DNA from: Rhopalosiphum padi
Taxonomy: Eukaryota > Arthropoda > Insecta > Hemiptera > Aphididae
Direction of reading: 5' to 3'
Assembly: GCF_020882245.1 (NCBI RefSeq)
Contig: NC_083599.1
Location: 51,610,748 to 51,674,747 of the forward strand
Length of the DNA: 64,000 nt
The notes under the pieces are model-generated. The model was not told where the DNA came from. It saw only the letters and a list, made by a program, of their open reading frames with translations, and searched no databases. Numbering within the stretch: the first letter of the stretch is position 1; each line of letters begins with the position of its first letter. The position numbers and the translations under genes were made by a program. Of this stretch, positions 1 to 13,000 are shown piece after piece.

Positions 1-2152
1 ATCTAAAAAAAAATTAATAAATTAGTCAACAGTAATTGTTTGGGAAGTTTCTTGTGTGAAATCAGTTTATCCTTGTTCCTTACACAGAATTGTCTATTTG
101 TCTATAAATATTAGTTTAAGTCGATTTATATTCGTAGGAGTGGCAATTAATAAAGTGATCAAATACGTAAGTACATCTTCATACGGACATTGTATATGGG
201 TGAAGGGATTGAGTGGTGGTATACATATCTAAGCCATTGACAGTCTAACTATCTGTCTATTTATATATTTTTGAAGTAAAACTTCTTTACTGAAGGTATG
301 ACAAAAATATTTAGTCACGTGACCGTCTGAAACGTCTGTATATGACGTCCTAACATACCAAAGACGTGAAATGTAAAAACCTAACTCCGTAGATATTGTA
401 TGGTTGTTGTACCTGTATAAATATATTATTTCTTCCATGGGAAAGTCACTTTAGAAAAAAATGGACTTATCCAAGAAAAAACAAAATTTGGCTATTGTAA
501 ATAGTTGGATAGTTTCTAGTTGGTGTAATAAATATTTTAGTTGTATCAAACAATGTGTTTAGTTAAAAGTACTAAAATAAATTAGTCGAATAATTTTAGT
601 CAAACCAACTTAATTCATACTTATTGCAACTTTATAAACTAGTAATATTCAAATATAACTATATAAAATTATTTAAACAGTTATAGCAACCATAACCATA
701 ACGCAACTGTCCTGTCTGATTCAAAAGTTAGTATTTTATACAAAGTAATATGAATTGTGAAATGTCAAATGATTGATATTTGATTTAAATAAAATTAAAA
801 ACCTATAGGCACATCGGATAACTCTTGGTACATTGTGATAACTAGTTCAAAGAAGGATATATCCTGCATAATCAAATATGTGTACCTCGTAATTAAAGTA
901 CCTAAAGCACCTAAATAACATATAACCAACATGCACTTATATAATTCAAATTAAACGATATTCACGAAAAAGAGTTAATATTTTACACGTGCGGATTATG
1001 TGATCTTGAATAATCTAGACTCTAGAGTACCTACCTATACTAGCTATTAAATCGATTTTACGATATTCCCAATAATCGTGGTTTTGGGATTTGTATAAAC
1101 ATATATGATGTGTTTAAAAAAATTCCAGGATATAGCTGCATTATTATTACTTATAAACATCCTTGTTACAAGTTTACAATATTTTAATATTGCGACCTGT
1201 GTTTACGTTTACATCTGTATTTGCGATCTGATGTATAATTTGTATTTTTATCGTCCATAAGTATTAGTATTTTTAATCACTGTTATCAATTTCATCAATA
1301 TGATGTTTTCTAATTATTATTATACCTAATGGATAATACTTATATTATTATCATGGTGCATACTGCGATTTTATAAAGATGAAATACATTTACCTTTAGT
1401 ATAATAAACGTTTACCTTTAGTAAATATATTATATTAATATTAGTAAAATGCTATCTACTATAAAGATATCTATTATTTATAGTATATTAGTATCTATTA
1501 CTATAAATAAATTTATTTCGTCATACATTTAATATTAAAGCAACTTCTTAAGAGGACGTTATACCCGCATGTGTTTCTCTGTCTTACTAATGTACATCAT
1601 AGCAATTTTAGAATATATTAGAAAAACTAACACGCATTGAGATGCGCATAGATGCATATGACCTCTACGTAATGCCGGGTAGTGCTAACAATATACTATA
1701 CTATATAGAATATATTATCGAAAAAGATCTATATAAATAAGTAATGAATCAAATTGGTTCCGATAATCAAATCGATTTTTACTATCTTTGCTTAGAGGTT
1801 TTTTAAAATTATTCTCCCCATAATTTTATGAAAATGTCTTATAAATTACTGTCATAAACCCATATACCCACTCCCCAAGACCATGCCTCTTAATTCCAAG
1901 ACTCACAAAGAAGTTTCACTTCATACGTGAGTACTTGCAACACGCACCAGTTTTTTTTTTTGGACAGGTAACTGTTGAGAGAAAGGACGCCATTTTTCTT
2001 TTACAAAAGCTACTGAAAAGTTTAACTTACTTTTTACTATAGTATAAACTGTTAAAAAAGAATAGGATGTTGTCAAAAACCAATCTAAAGGTTGTAAACT
2101 ATATGTAAAGAAAATATTATATTATAGACTAATATATTATGTGTTTATTTAG
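1..2152. other. AT-rich sequence before the first recognised exon
   Basis: No gene could be supported here. The stretch is AT-rich, with stop codons in every frame, apart from one 69-codon minus-strand frame (229-438) that resembles nothing recognised. A short piece at about 1550-1612 resembles the end of the foldback repeat family found at 44038. The stretch ends in a pyrimidine-rich acceptor at 2151-2152, so at least its right part is probably intron of the plus-strand gene that follows. The first exon or exons of that gene would lie upstream, perhaps outside the window. Confidence 0.5.
1550..1612 (+). repeat. Foldback-family terminal fragment
   Basis: This short segment begins AAGAGGACG and continues with the CCGCATGTGTTTCTCTGTCTTAC-like stretch. 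The same terminal pattern occurs at about 19517 (AAGAGGAGTGAGGACG, then CCGCATGTGTTGTCTCC) and at both ends of the foldback element at 44038-44463. Only one end is visible here, so it is read as a truncated copy of a non-autonomous DNA element. The boundaries are approximate. Confidence 0.5.
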
Positions 2153-2329
2153 GCAAGTCCAGCCCAAAGGGCGATTAAGCCTTGCAGTTCATCTACAATC
2201 GATATATATGACGTTCCAGGCCCTTCAACATCAAGGCGATTTAGTTCTGTGTATCTGCATCCAGACCGTGCACGTTTTAATTATCCTAGTCCAAATGCTT
2301 CTTCTTCTCGAGATCACAATGCAATCGAG
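2153..2329 (+). CDS. Internal coding exon, Ser/Pro/Arg-rich protein (upstream part of the 20.2-kb gene)
   Basis: This is a 177-nt open stretch (59 codons, phase 0 at both ends). It is bounded by a good acceptor (TTTATTTAG at 2144-2152) and a GT donor at 2330-2331. The translation begins ASPAQRAIKPCSSS and ends SSRDHNAIE. It is rich in Ser, Pro and Arg, with an IDIYDVPGPSTSRRF segment and a SSVYLHPDRARFNYPSP segment that look like a linear-motif, disordered cytoplasmic region. Base composition is clearly less AT-rich than the flanks. The next plausible plus-strand exon in the same phase is at 20182, so the two are inferred to belong to one gene, with the join falling between AIE and VSDFS. I do not recognise the family. 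Intermediate exons in the 17.9-kb gap cannot be excluded. Confidence 0.6.
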
Positions 2330-5300
2330 GTAGTACATTTTTAGTTTAAATAAAAATTTTTGTTTATTAGACAACTTTAATATTTTGTAACCAATTCATA
2401 AATTATTTTAATCATCTAAAATGTATCATATTATTTCAAAATATTGATAATTGTCTGCAAGAATCATTTAAGTGTGTTAATATTTTAAAAACATATATGT
2501 ATCACAGAAAAAAATATAAATCTCACAAACAAATCCTAGTAGCATGTTATTACAACGTACTTATATCGAATTAAATTTAATAATTAAATCTTAATACGAA
2601 AATTTCACTTACTTATACTTTATACGCTGAAAAAATTAATTTACAATATTTTGATATTTTTAAAATTATACTAGTATGTATCTAATATAAGCATTATATA
2701 ATTACAAACATACGTAATATCGATAACATATTTTTTTAATTTATACGATATATGCTTACAAAACATTGAAATTAGTGTAATACATTTTGACCAATAACAA
2801 ATTAATAAATAATATACTTGATAAGTTTTAGTTAAACATTTTAATTAATATTGACATTTTTTAAATAGTCAAAAATCTTTCAGATATATTTTAGTATTCT
2901 TCTTAAAAACATAGTTTTTAATAAAATTTAGATATATTTAAAATTAAACAATAATTTAAATTTTAATGATTAAAGTAAATTCGTACTATAACGATATTTT
3001 TAAAATAAAGTATATATTTTTGTGACTGCTTATATATAATGCCTAGCTATTATATACCTATAGTTATTAAGAATTTTCGTATGAAGGTTTAATGTATATA
3101 AAATGTTGAATATTTATTTAGTTTGCATTACTTATATTTAACATGTATTAATATATAAACTACTGATAGTATTTATATAATATGATGTAGAATAGTGTAG
3201 TAATTTCTAAACTATATTATTAATTACTACAAAACTTTGATTGGGAATAATAACAAGAGAAAAATGTTACTCTTTGAATGTTTGAATATTTCACTGTTCT
3301 ACTTGTGTACAATACTGTAGAAAACACAGTTTTATGATCTCAAACATCAGCGACTCGATTGAATTTCAAATTAAAATTGTTTTTAATTTGAACCACATAT
3401 TTGAGAAATGACGTAATTTGATAAAAGGTAATAGGTTGGTATCAAAGAAAACAACTGTTTTTACGCTACCAGTTATGTATGGTGGATAAATCGAGAGGTA
3501 AAATGGAGAGAAGTCAGAGAGATACAAATTTTCATAAAAAAAACTATGTTTTGGCCTGGGGGGAGGTGCATCTAAAGTTCCTGAACTTATGTAATTTCTA
3601 TAATACGCAATTCTTCGTGGTGTAAATGTGTGGAACCTGGATTTAATTTATTCTCATGTAGTTGTAGTTAGCCCCAAATATGTCAATAAATTATATTATT
3701 TAATTTTAATTTTTAATGATATGACAAAAAGGAGTAGTAAATTACTTCAATAAACTAATTTTGTTGGTTATTATTTGGTCCAACTATTTTAAAATTAAAT
3801 GTTTTTTTTATACATTTTCAAACATAATGAATCCATCCATAGATAACACATTTTACACACATTATCTCAATTTTCAAAATGTTGTGACATGTCGTTTCTC
3901 AAATTAGTGGTTCATGTATTATTTGTATACAATGTTTAATCTTATAATCATAAAAAATGTAATTATTTAAGTTATATATAGTATTTATTGATATTCACAT
4001 CATTGGCAATGATAGTTTCAAATTGCATTTGCTTGTAGAGGTTATGAGTCTAACAAATATTGAATAACATACACTAACAATAAGCAAATTTTAGTATTAT
4101 CAATAAATACATAGATATTTATTGTTTATCCATTTTTTAGTTTAAAATCTCATATTTATTTCAGCATGTATGATAAAAAGTATCTATTATTATTTTAATA
4201 ATTTGTTTTATACTATTTTTAATTTAAGCTGCAGTGGTATTTTCTTAAAATATGGGTCAGCAATGAACGTCAAACGACATGATTGAAAATATTTAGTCAT
4301 GCTAAGATCTATTTGATTTATACATACCTCTTCTTATTTAAATAGAACAATTTAAAATTATAGTGCAATCATAACAATTAAATAATAATTAATTATGTAA
4401 CTATATTAAAATGAGTAAATGAAATACCTTTTATTATCTATTCATTAATTATTTAATGTTTAAAAACAATCGATTTAAATTAGGTACACTTTTATTTAAA
4501 TCAAATTCCAGTAATATTTTTTATCGTGATAGAATAAACTTCTGAAAATAAATAAGTAACAATCATTTTTTTTTCTCTTATGAAAACTTTTTTTCATTTA
4601 ATATCAATCTATACAATAAGTAATTATAATGATATATAATTGTAAGGAGTGTGAGTGGTGTAAAGAGGAAGTTACCAATTAGTTATACCGCAATTAATTA
4701 ATTATTTATTAGTTTTATAAATCGCGATTCTAGTTGCGTAAATTCTGTGGAAAAGGTTAGTAGAAATATAAAGGGTGGCTTATATAAAAGAATTAATTTT
4801 TTAGATCATTTTGGGATGAAAACGTTTGTAATAATGTTTGGCAAGGACATTAACGATTAACAGACATAATTTGTAGATAATATTATTTTGTAGTTATTAC
4901 AAAATATATGACGTCAATAACGTTAACTGATTGGCAAGAGACAATTGTTTCGCTATACTCATATTTATACGTCATTATACGTAATTTATAATATATCTTT
5001 TTGTGTTTAATAAATCATTTATAAATGCATATATTTTGTACCAGAACCACAATCATATGAGTTAAATTTCTAAGCTACTTGAAGTATTATCTCAACAATT
5101 CAAAACAGAACACACATAATACACTAATAACATGTATAATGCGTATATGTACTTATATTCAGACAAACATACACTTACACATTTATATAATATACTTGGG
5201 TATTTATTAAATCTATATACAAATATAATAATATATATAATATATAGTATATTATGTACATATTAAGTATGGTACCTTTAATATGCAGGTATATATTTAT

Positions 5301-7854
5301 ATCTTATATATCTTATACTTAAAGCGCATTACTTAAATAAACATAAATGTTCAAAAGCTATATTATATCTTTATCTTAATTCAAATTTTCAAAATGTTTA
5401 TTATTTTTACAAGATCTAACCTTTTAGCTAAATTAATTTTTCGTGTTATCAATAGTTTATTATAAAATCTAAAAATTAAAAGTGGAAAACTATATAATTT
5501 AAATTATTTTAAATGATCTTGCTCAATAGTTTGGTTAACTTTTGATTAGAAATTATTGAAATATTGGTGAGTTTATTATATTTTTTAACTTTTATAATGC
5601 TTAATCATATCCCCATCTGGTAATTATTTGCAAAATATGTAACTTCTAACATATTATGTAAATTTTATATTTATGACGAAATACACACATAAAAAGATTT
5701 AAAATAAAAGTAATTGTATAATTTATTACTATTATTTTAAATGTATTTTAAAACTTAAAAACACCCAAGGCTAAAGAATTTAACTAATGATTTGAAAGCC
5801 TTAAAATCTAATAAACAAATAAAAAATAGGGAAAACTCATTTTGTTGGAAATCTTTTGAAATGGATTTTACACTTGTCAAAGTCGGTTAATTAAACATTT
5901 ATTTACATAATATATATCTGAGTCGTAACTATAATACTGTAACTAGTTCATTAGTTTACTATTTTATTATCAAACAAATTTTTTTGTAGATATTTTATAG
6001 TGAAAGAAATTAAAATTAATAAAACATTGTGAAATGTGGATTAACACCACAAAATTATTAAAATTGTTTTTATGAAAGTTTTAAAAACTATAATACTCTT
6101 TGTATTTATTCTTTATATTGAGACAATAATGATAAATTAAGTACAATACATATTATTTTTGATATTTTATATATAATTTAAATTATTTGTGATATTATTT
6201 CAAAAATCTAAAATAAAAATAATTCGAATAATCAAAGTATCCAGTGTACAATTAAAATATCAGAAAACGCCTTATAAAACTGGAACATTGTAAATTTATT
6301 TCTTTAGCATGAATCAATTTTAACTTTTCAAATTAATTGTCTAAATTGTTTTTGATTTATTCAACCCTGTAATATCATATAGATATAGCTAGTTTGTAAA
6401 CTAATCGTAAACATTTCTTGATAGGTAAATTAATGTCGTGATTCTTAATACCATCTAATTTGAAATTTATTTAGCATTTATTGTAATTGCTGTATCACAG
6501 CTGTATTATTCAGTAGACAATATATTATTTGATTACATAGAGACAAAGGGTACAATAATATAAATATAACGAGTTTAAAAAGTACAAATATCAAGTTACA
6601 TTAAGATATTTTTTTAAATAATAATTTTCAAATACATGTATGTATATTTATGTAAATTTAAGAACTCAAGTTACAATTATAAAATAATCGATGAACTACT
6701 TTGAATTAAAAAATAAAATGCTTATCATAATAACTATTTATAATAATATTATAATTTAAAAGTTCTCAGTAATAAAAACTAAAACACAAATCTCAAAAAT
6801 AACAATATGAAATTCTCTCTATCAACTAGCCGATAATAGAATTTTATTTATCAATTATTAGTAACAATGTGTTCAATATTTAATACAAATTATAGAATTA
6901 TATAATATATATGTATTATGTATACTTAATATATTATTAATTAATATTTGGGTATAGTCTATCGTTATAAATTTTTGTAAATAATGTAAATGGTTAGCCG
7001 TAGCACTATAACAATAGTAGAAAAAATATTTGCCATTGAGTCATGCTCTACTGTACATTAGCCATTAGGTACTGAGCTTTGGTAACACCTACTTTTACAC
7101 TAAAATCTTCGGTTTTTCATATACATTTCACTTTCGTTATTACCCTTTATTACTTTTGCTACACTATTGATACACCTTTCCTTCTTAAATGTATAATATT
7201 ATTATGAGAAAAGTGTGGCGATGGTGAACCTACTTAGGTTCAAGGAATGTAAAATAACTCAATATAAAAGTTCAAAATAGAAAAATTCTGTACGTTATGG
7301 TAGAATATATAATGAACGATATTCATTAATTACACCCAGACGTACTATTTTTGAAAGTTTGACGTGAGTTATGATGTAACTCATTAATTCAAATAAGAAA
7401 TCACAACATTTAAATTATAAACAATTATTACAATAAATTATACCATATACTAATACGGTGAATTTTTATCAATTTCAAAATATTTCTACGAGTTTTTAAT
7501 AATTCATAATATAAAATCGTGTTTATACTAAGAATCGTGTAAAATGGAATAAGCAAGTTTTAAAATTTCACATATCAGTTATTTTAATACAAACAATTTC
7601 ATTGTAGTACATTTATATTGATCTATATGTTTATATTATAATTAAAGTAAAAGCTAAATATTGGTAAGCCATGTGTATATGCTTTATCGCCAACTAACTT
7701 TCAATAGATAATGCGCTGAGTGGAAAATTTTTTCCAGCAATTTTTATTGATTAGTATAAGTAATATCTTTTGATTATCGGTCGATAAATTGATTAGTCTC
7801 AAATACCATTAGATAGGTACATAGAAAAAAAAAATGACAATTTTCTCCCCTAGA

Positions 7855-7885
7855 ATAAATCACACCCAAGTTGAGTGTGATTTAT
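7855..7885. repeat. Perfect 11-bp hairpin
   Basis: ATAAATCACAC at 7855-7865 is exactly complementary in reverse to GTGTGATTTAT at 7875-7885, with a 9-nt loop between. It lies within the long putative intron next to an A-run. It could be a terminator-like hairpin by chance, the core of a small foldback element, or a regulatory palindrome. Nothing else around it decides between these. Confidence 0.6.
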
Positions 7886-8249
7886 AGGATATTTTTGAAG
7901 CATATGTACCTAAAATATCAAAAACCGTTGGTACTTCAAAGAATAAAAACTGCAGATAATTGTAATACAATAACTTCCGTGTTCCGCTAACTATGTTATG
8001 TGTCAAAATGTATGTAAATTTATTTATTATTCCCATTCATTAACATTTAACAAGTTGTTTTATAATCTTATTATCGCTCTCTGTTATACATTATGTTATG
8101 AAGTTTTCGTGGTTGACAGTTATATCAAATCTAATATCAAATATGTCAGATATTAATGTTATGTTTTATTATAAATTCATGTTTTTATGTCAAAATCTAA
8201 ATAAGCATTACATTTAAATATGCATGTAACTGCGGGTCGTTTGTCTTTA

Positions 8250-8757
8250 CAGAGTGATTATTTTGACAGAGAACGCACTTCTTTATTTTAAACATTTATG
8301 GTTTATTTTTGAATTTTTTTTTTTACAAAATCTGAGACATTACACTCAATTCTCACATATTTTCCATATTTATCACTCCTATACGTTTTAACAACTATTA
8401 GGTATTATTTTTAAAATTTAACAAAATACTTTTATAAAAAAATTTAAATGTATAAATACAAAATATATATCAAATAACTAATAAATTTGTTCTAACTAAT
8501 GAAAAAACAAATGTTAAAAATTTATTTACAAATGATAAAGAGGAATAAATAAGTTAAGTTTACTACTCCGCTTATTAAAGCTTATAATATTTCCTAGTAA
8601 AAAAAGCCATTTTTAAATATTTAATATTCATATACCTATTTCAAAATAATAGGGTTGTATAAATCTAAATTTTTTTCAAAAAATTAAAATAAATAGAAAT
8701 ATTTTCAATACTTTTAGGTAAGTATAATGAACTTTCATCATTAAAATAATCACTCTG
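8250..8757. mobile_element. Tc1/mariner-type MITE with TA target duplication
   Basis: The element starts CAGAGTGATTATTTT (8250-8264) and ends AAAATAATCACTCTG (8743-8757), a perfect 15-bp terminal inverted repeat. Both ends are flanked by TA (8248-8249 and 8758-8759), the target duplication expected for Tc1/mariner superfamily elements. The 508-bp interior is AT-rich and has no transposase frame, so it is non-autonomous and would need an enzyme supplied from elsewhere. The superfamily call rests on the TA duplication and the terminal style only. Confidence 0.75.
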
Positions 8758-9494
8758 TATCTTATTGCTAATAAATAGATTCGTTAAAACTAGTGGTAGT
8801 TTTATACACGAACGTATAAATATGGTGTGATCGAAAATATTATTTTACATTTTATGACGAACATCGAACCCTTGGGATTCAGTAACCCATTTTCGATCTG
8901 TCCTCAATTTAGATATTAATATCAAATACACAAAAATACTTAAGCTATATATATAGTAAAGCCGACGCGCGACGCTAATATTTCCAAGACCTTCGAAAGG
9001 GTGTTGATAAATTAAAATTGCGTTGCCATGTTGGTATAATTTTCGTAGTTTTATATATTTTTATTTTATCAGTTCACTGTTAGCAGGTAGTATGAGAATC
9101 TATATAATTTATCAATTCAACTTGATTTGTATTTCCCATGAGTACCTATCACATTTTGCATTGATTATGCGGTTCAGTCTTTTGTGCACTGATACTATTT
9201 TATTATTACAAAATAGTTGTAGTTGCTAATATTTAATATAACCATTAAACATGTTGTACATAATCACATTTACTCCTCTCTTAAAGTAACAAACCCAGGT
9301 GTATATTTATTTGTTAACTACTTATAGGCCTGTGTTAAATAATCCTCATAAATCCCTCAAGTATAAATTAATATTAGATTCATCAAATGGATTTTAATAT
9401 AAATTAATTGTCATCGTATATACATATACTCTTTAGAGTTAATAAAGTCCTTTCTCAGTAGTCGTATTTGGGTTAATACTAATTTAGTGACATT

Positions 9495-10076
9495 GTTACG
9501 AAATTCGCTGTTTTACCATTTACCCATTAAGTGGTGCTTGTCTCCAAAATAGTTATACTTACATTAATATATTTTGTTACTTTACTCATGATTACTTTCA
9601 GCCTACTAATAGGTAGTAGATACTTTATAAAGCACTATATTTCATAATTGTACCAGATGTTGCATTAGAATATTGTATAATTTTATACATATCGCAATAT
9701 ATAATTTTTTACTATGAATTTTTTTTTTATCGATTATTGTTTGACCGTTTCCTATTTGCACTCGTGTGCATTACAAAATAAATAGTTACGAAATTCGCTG
9801 TTTTACCATTTACCCATTAAGTGGTGCTTGTCTCCAAAATAGTTATACTTACATTAATAATATTTTGTTACTTTACTCATGATTACTTTCAGCCTACTAA
9901 TAGGTAGTAGATACTTTATAAAGCACTATATTTCATAATTGTACCAGATGTTGCATTAGAATATTGTATAATTTTATACATATCGCAATATATAATTTTT
10001 TACTATGAATTTTTTTTTTTATCGATTATTGTTTGACCGTTTCCTATTTGCACTCGTGTGCATTACAAAATAAATA
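9495..10076. repeat. 290-bp tandem duplication
   Basis: Copy 1 (9495-9784) and copy 2 (9785-10076) follow each other directly and begin with the same GTTACGAAATTCGCTG. By eye they differ only by one extra base near the ATTAATA(A)TATT stretch and one extra T in a T-run (10 versus 11). Near-identity points to a recent local duplication. No reading frame or transposon terminus explains it. An assembly artefact cannot be excluded from sequence alone. Confidence 0.9.
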
Positions 10077-13000
10077 GTCAAGTACTACCTACACTCTGGC
10101 CAATGAGAAAATATCCTGACTATTAATTATGTGCATCCTCCGAGACCATGTTCCACTATTACAAGTTGTCAAATATGGATATGCAGAGGATACTATTTTC
10201 TTGGGAATGCGGCGTGTTCTGTTGCCGAACCGAGTGCATGGCTAACGATAACGGTTCACACATAGCCTGCAGTGAAACGGTAATACGAACGCATTGGCTA
10301 TAATTACCTATAGGCTATAGTCATATATTTTTAACTGTCTCCGACATTTATTAGACCTTAACTTTAACTATGTATTTGAATTAATATTCCATGTCGGTGA
10401 TAATAATATATTATGTATTTTTTAATACTTACAGTTTGTGAAACCGATTATAAAATAACAAAATATTCATAGGTCTATCGCCGCCGGGAGCTAAGTGTTG
10501 ATAATAATATTATCTTCAATTATTTCTATCTGAAATTTAAAAATAATATAACTTAATAAATAAATAATTTATTGTGGAATAAACAAATTAAATTTACAAT
10601 ACCAATATAATTAGCATTCAAGAATCAATATCACCAATTATATTAATAATAATTAAAAAAATTCTGTTTTAATATTATGTACCTATCTAAATATTAAAAT
10701 ACGCCACTAACAAATAAACTCATAGTTACTATATAAACCCTATTTTAAATAGTGAATCTATTTATGTAATATTCCGATTGAAATTTAACATTGATTTTGT
10801 ATAATTAAATAAATGATATAAAATCTATCATGAAATTAAATACAAAATATAAATTTGATTTAAATATTAACTTTCAGGTAGGTGTTTCATAAATATAATA
10901 TATAGTAGATATTCATTGCATATTATATTAGATATTATGAGAAAATACTTTTTCATACATTATAAAATGCTGATATTCATTGTAAATTTAAATTGACAAA
11001 TACTTTACCAAAATGTAAGTATTCTCAACTATTCCATTTTTTTTTTTTTTTTGTTATTTAGTTATTTGTAAAAATGGACAAATTTTATCATTTAGCTTGA
11101 GGTACTTTTAAAAAGTTTATTGACTATGTCAAAGTTTGCACAATATTATATTTTAAATTATTTATACTGTAACAAAAAACCGTTTTACAGTTCTAGTTCT
11201 TAAAATTAGTTTAATATATTATAATAAATATGAAATTAGGTAGGTGTGTGACAAAATATAAACTGAACTATGTTATATTTAAATTTTAAACTTGTTCGAA
11301 TTATGTGCTGTTATTATTAGATAAATAATTTAATAAATATCTATATATGAAGGTCTGAGAGTTATACAATGATATGATAATATTGATAATGATTATTTAG
11401 AGTAAATAATAATTCGAGTTTCCTCATAAAATTAGAGTAGGAGTTTTTAATAAAATCTTATCCATTTCATGAAATCGAAACCATTTTGCATCACTTATAA
11501 TAAAGTACAGAAAAAAAGGTGTGAAGTGAATGCTTCTTCATGAAATATATACTGGAATTTTTACATAGTGAAATAACAGTATCTATATATTATACAATAT
11601 ATAGGTACTTTATATATTTAATTTGAAAGTTAGTAAATTAATGTTTGTATCTACTTATTGACATTTGTTTCGTATTTCTCGGTGTAAAAACAAAATGGAA
11701 TACATTTCATGCAATAGAAAACTTTTCGTTAAACGATAAATTTAACAAATGGTTTATAGGTATTATATTATTTGACATTAAAAATTATAATGTTCATTAT
11801 AATATGTAATATATATATGCTTATTTGTTTTTTCCTGAAATAGTGAAATATTTTGGAATATTATAATATGTACCATTTAACTCAAGTCTTAATATTATTA
11901 TTATTATGATTATCATTATTACGTTTGATATTAAATATTTTCGTTAGTTGAGTAGGTAAAAGGTAAAGTAATCAAAGCCAACGATAAAATTCGGGTTTGT
12001 TGTATATTATATCAAAAGTTTATTGGAAATTAAACTCAAGACTGTTTTTTTAATTATTATATGTGTGATGGTATCTTTAATGAAATAAAATGTAGTCTGA
12101 ATAATGACGAAAGATAGTATTTTATTTTGTTATGGTTTTATTTTTATGCGCACCTATTTTTTATTTGCTTTATATTTGTTAGTTGTTATTTATTTGTGTA
12201 TCATCTTCTAGCAATACCTATGTAATAAAAATTTAATTTAAATTTAAAATTTACATTTTATATAGGTTTATTTACCATTGTTTACCTAATATTTATGAAA
12301 AAAAAAGTTTTAAAAGGTACTTAAACTTTATCTTTTCAAGTACGTTATTCCATTTAAAAATACGTCTTTTTTATAAAAATTATAACATAATAATAATTAT
12401 TTAAAATTCAGAAATAATTTCCAAACAATTATAAAGATGTTTTTGATTATAAGTAAATACCAGTCATTAAAAAAATAAAAAATTCACACGTTTATAGGTA
12501 CTTAATAAATGTTTACTAAAAATAATGGAAATATGATATAAAACTGGTTAAGTACAATATATTTATTATAGTTATTTTAAGTGTAATTATGAATAGTTTC
12601 ATTCTAAATTTGATTAATGCGTCAGTATAATAACAACAAATTGACAACAATTTAATACAAACATCTTGAAATAAAATGATAACTATTGATTAATTATAAC
12701 TCATGTTCAGTATTAATAATTTTTTAATCTAATAAAATTCTAATGGCGTCATATAAATATAATCTGCTAAAGCTTAAAAACATCTACAGCATGTTACTTA
12801 TTTTTATCCGTATAGTATATATTTCAGAGTATTATATTTCATTTTTTTGTGTTAAATAAGTAGTGTAATATTGTTGTAAGGTGTTTACTATTTTATTTAA
12901 ATTTGTAGCTATAATTTCAGAATGGTATGATCCTCTTGTACTTCAATACCAGATAATATTTCCTTATAATATACCTATCGTATCATAAAAACTTGAAATT

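Noticed and set aside
229..438. 69-codon minus-strand frame
   Set aside because: The composition is somewhat protein-like, but there is no splice context, neighbour or recognisable family.
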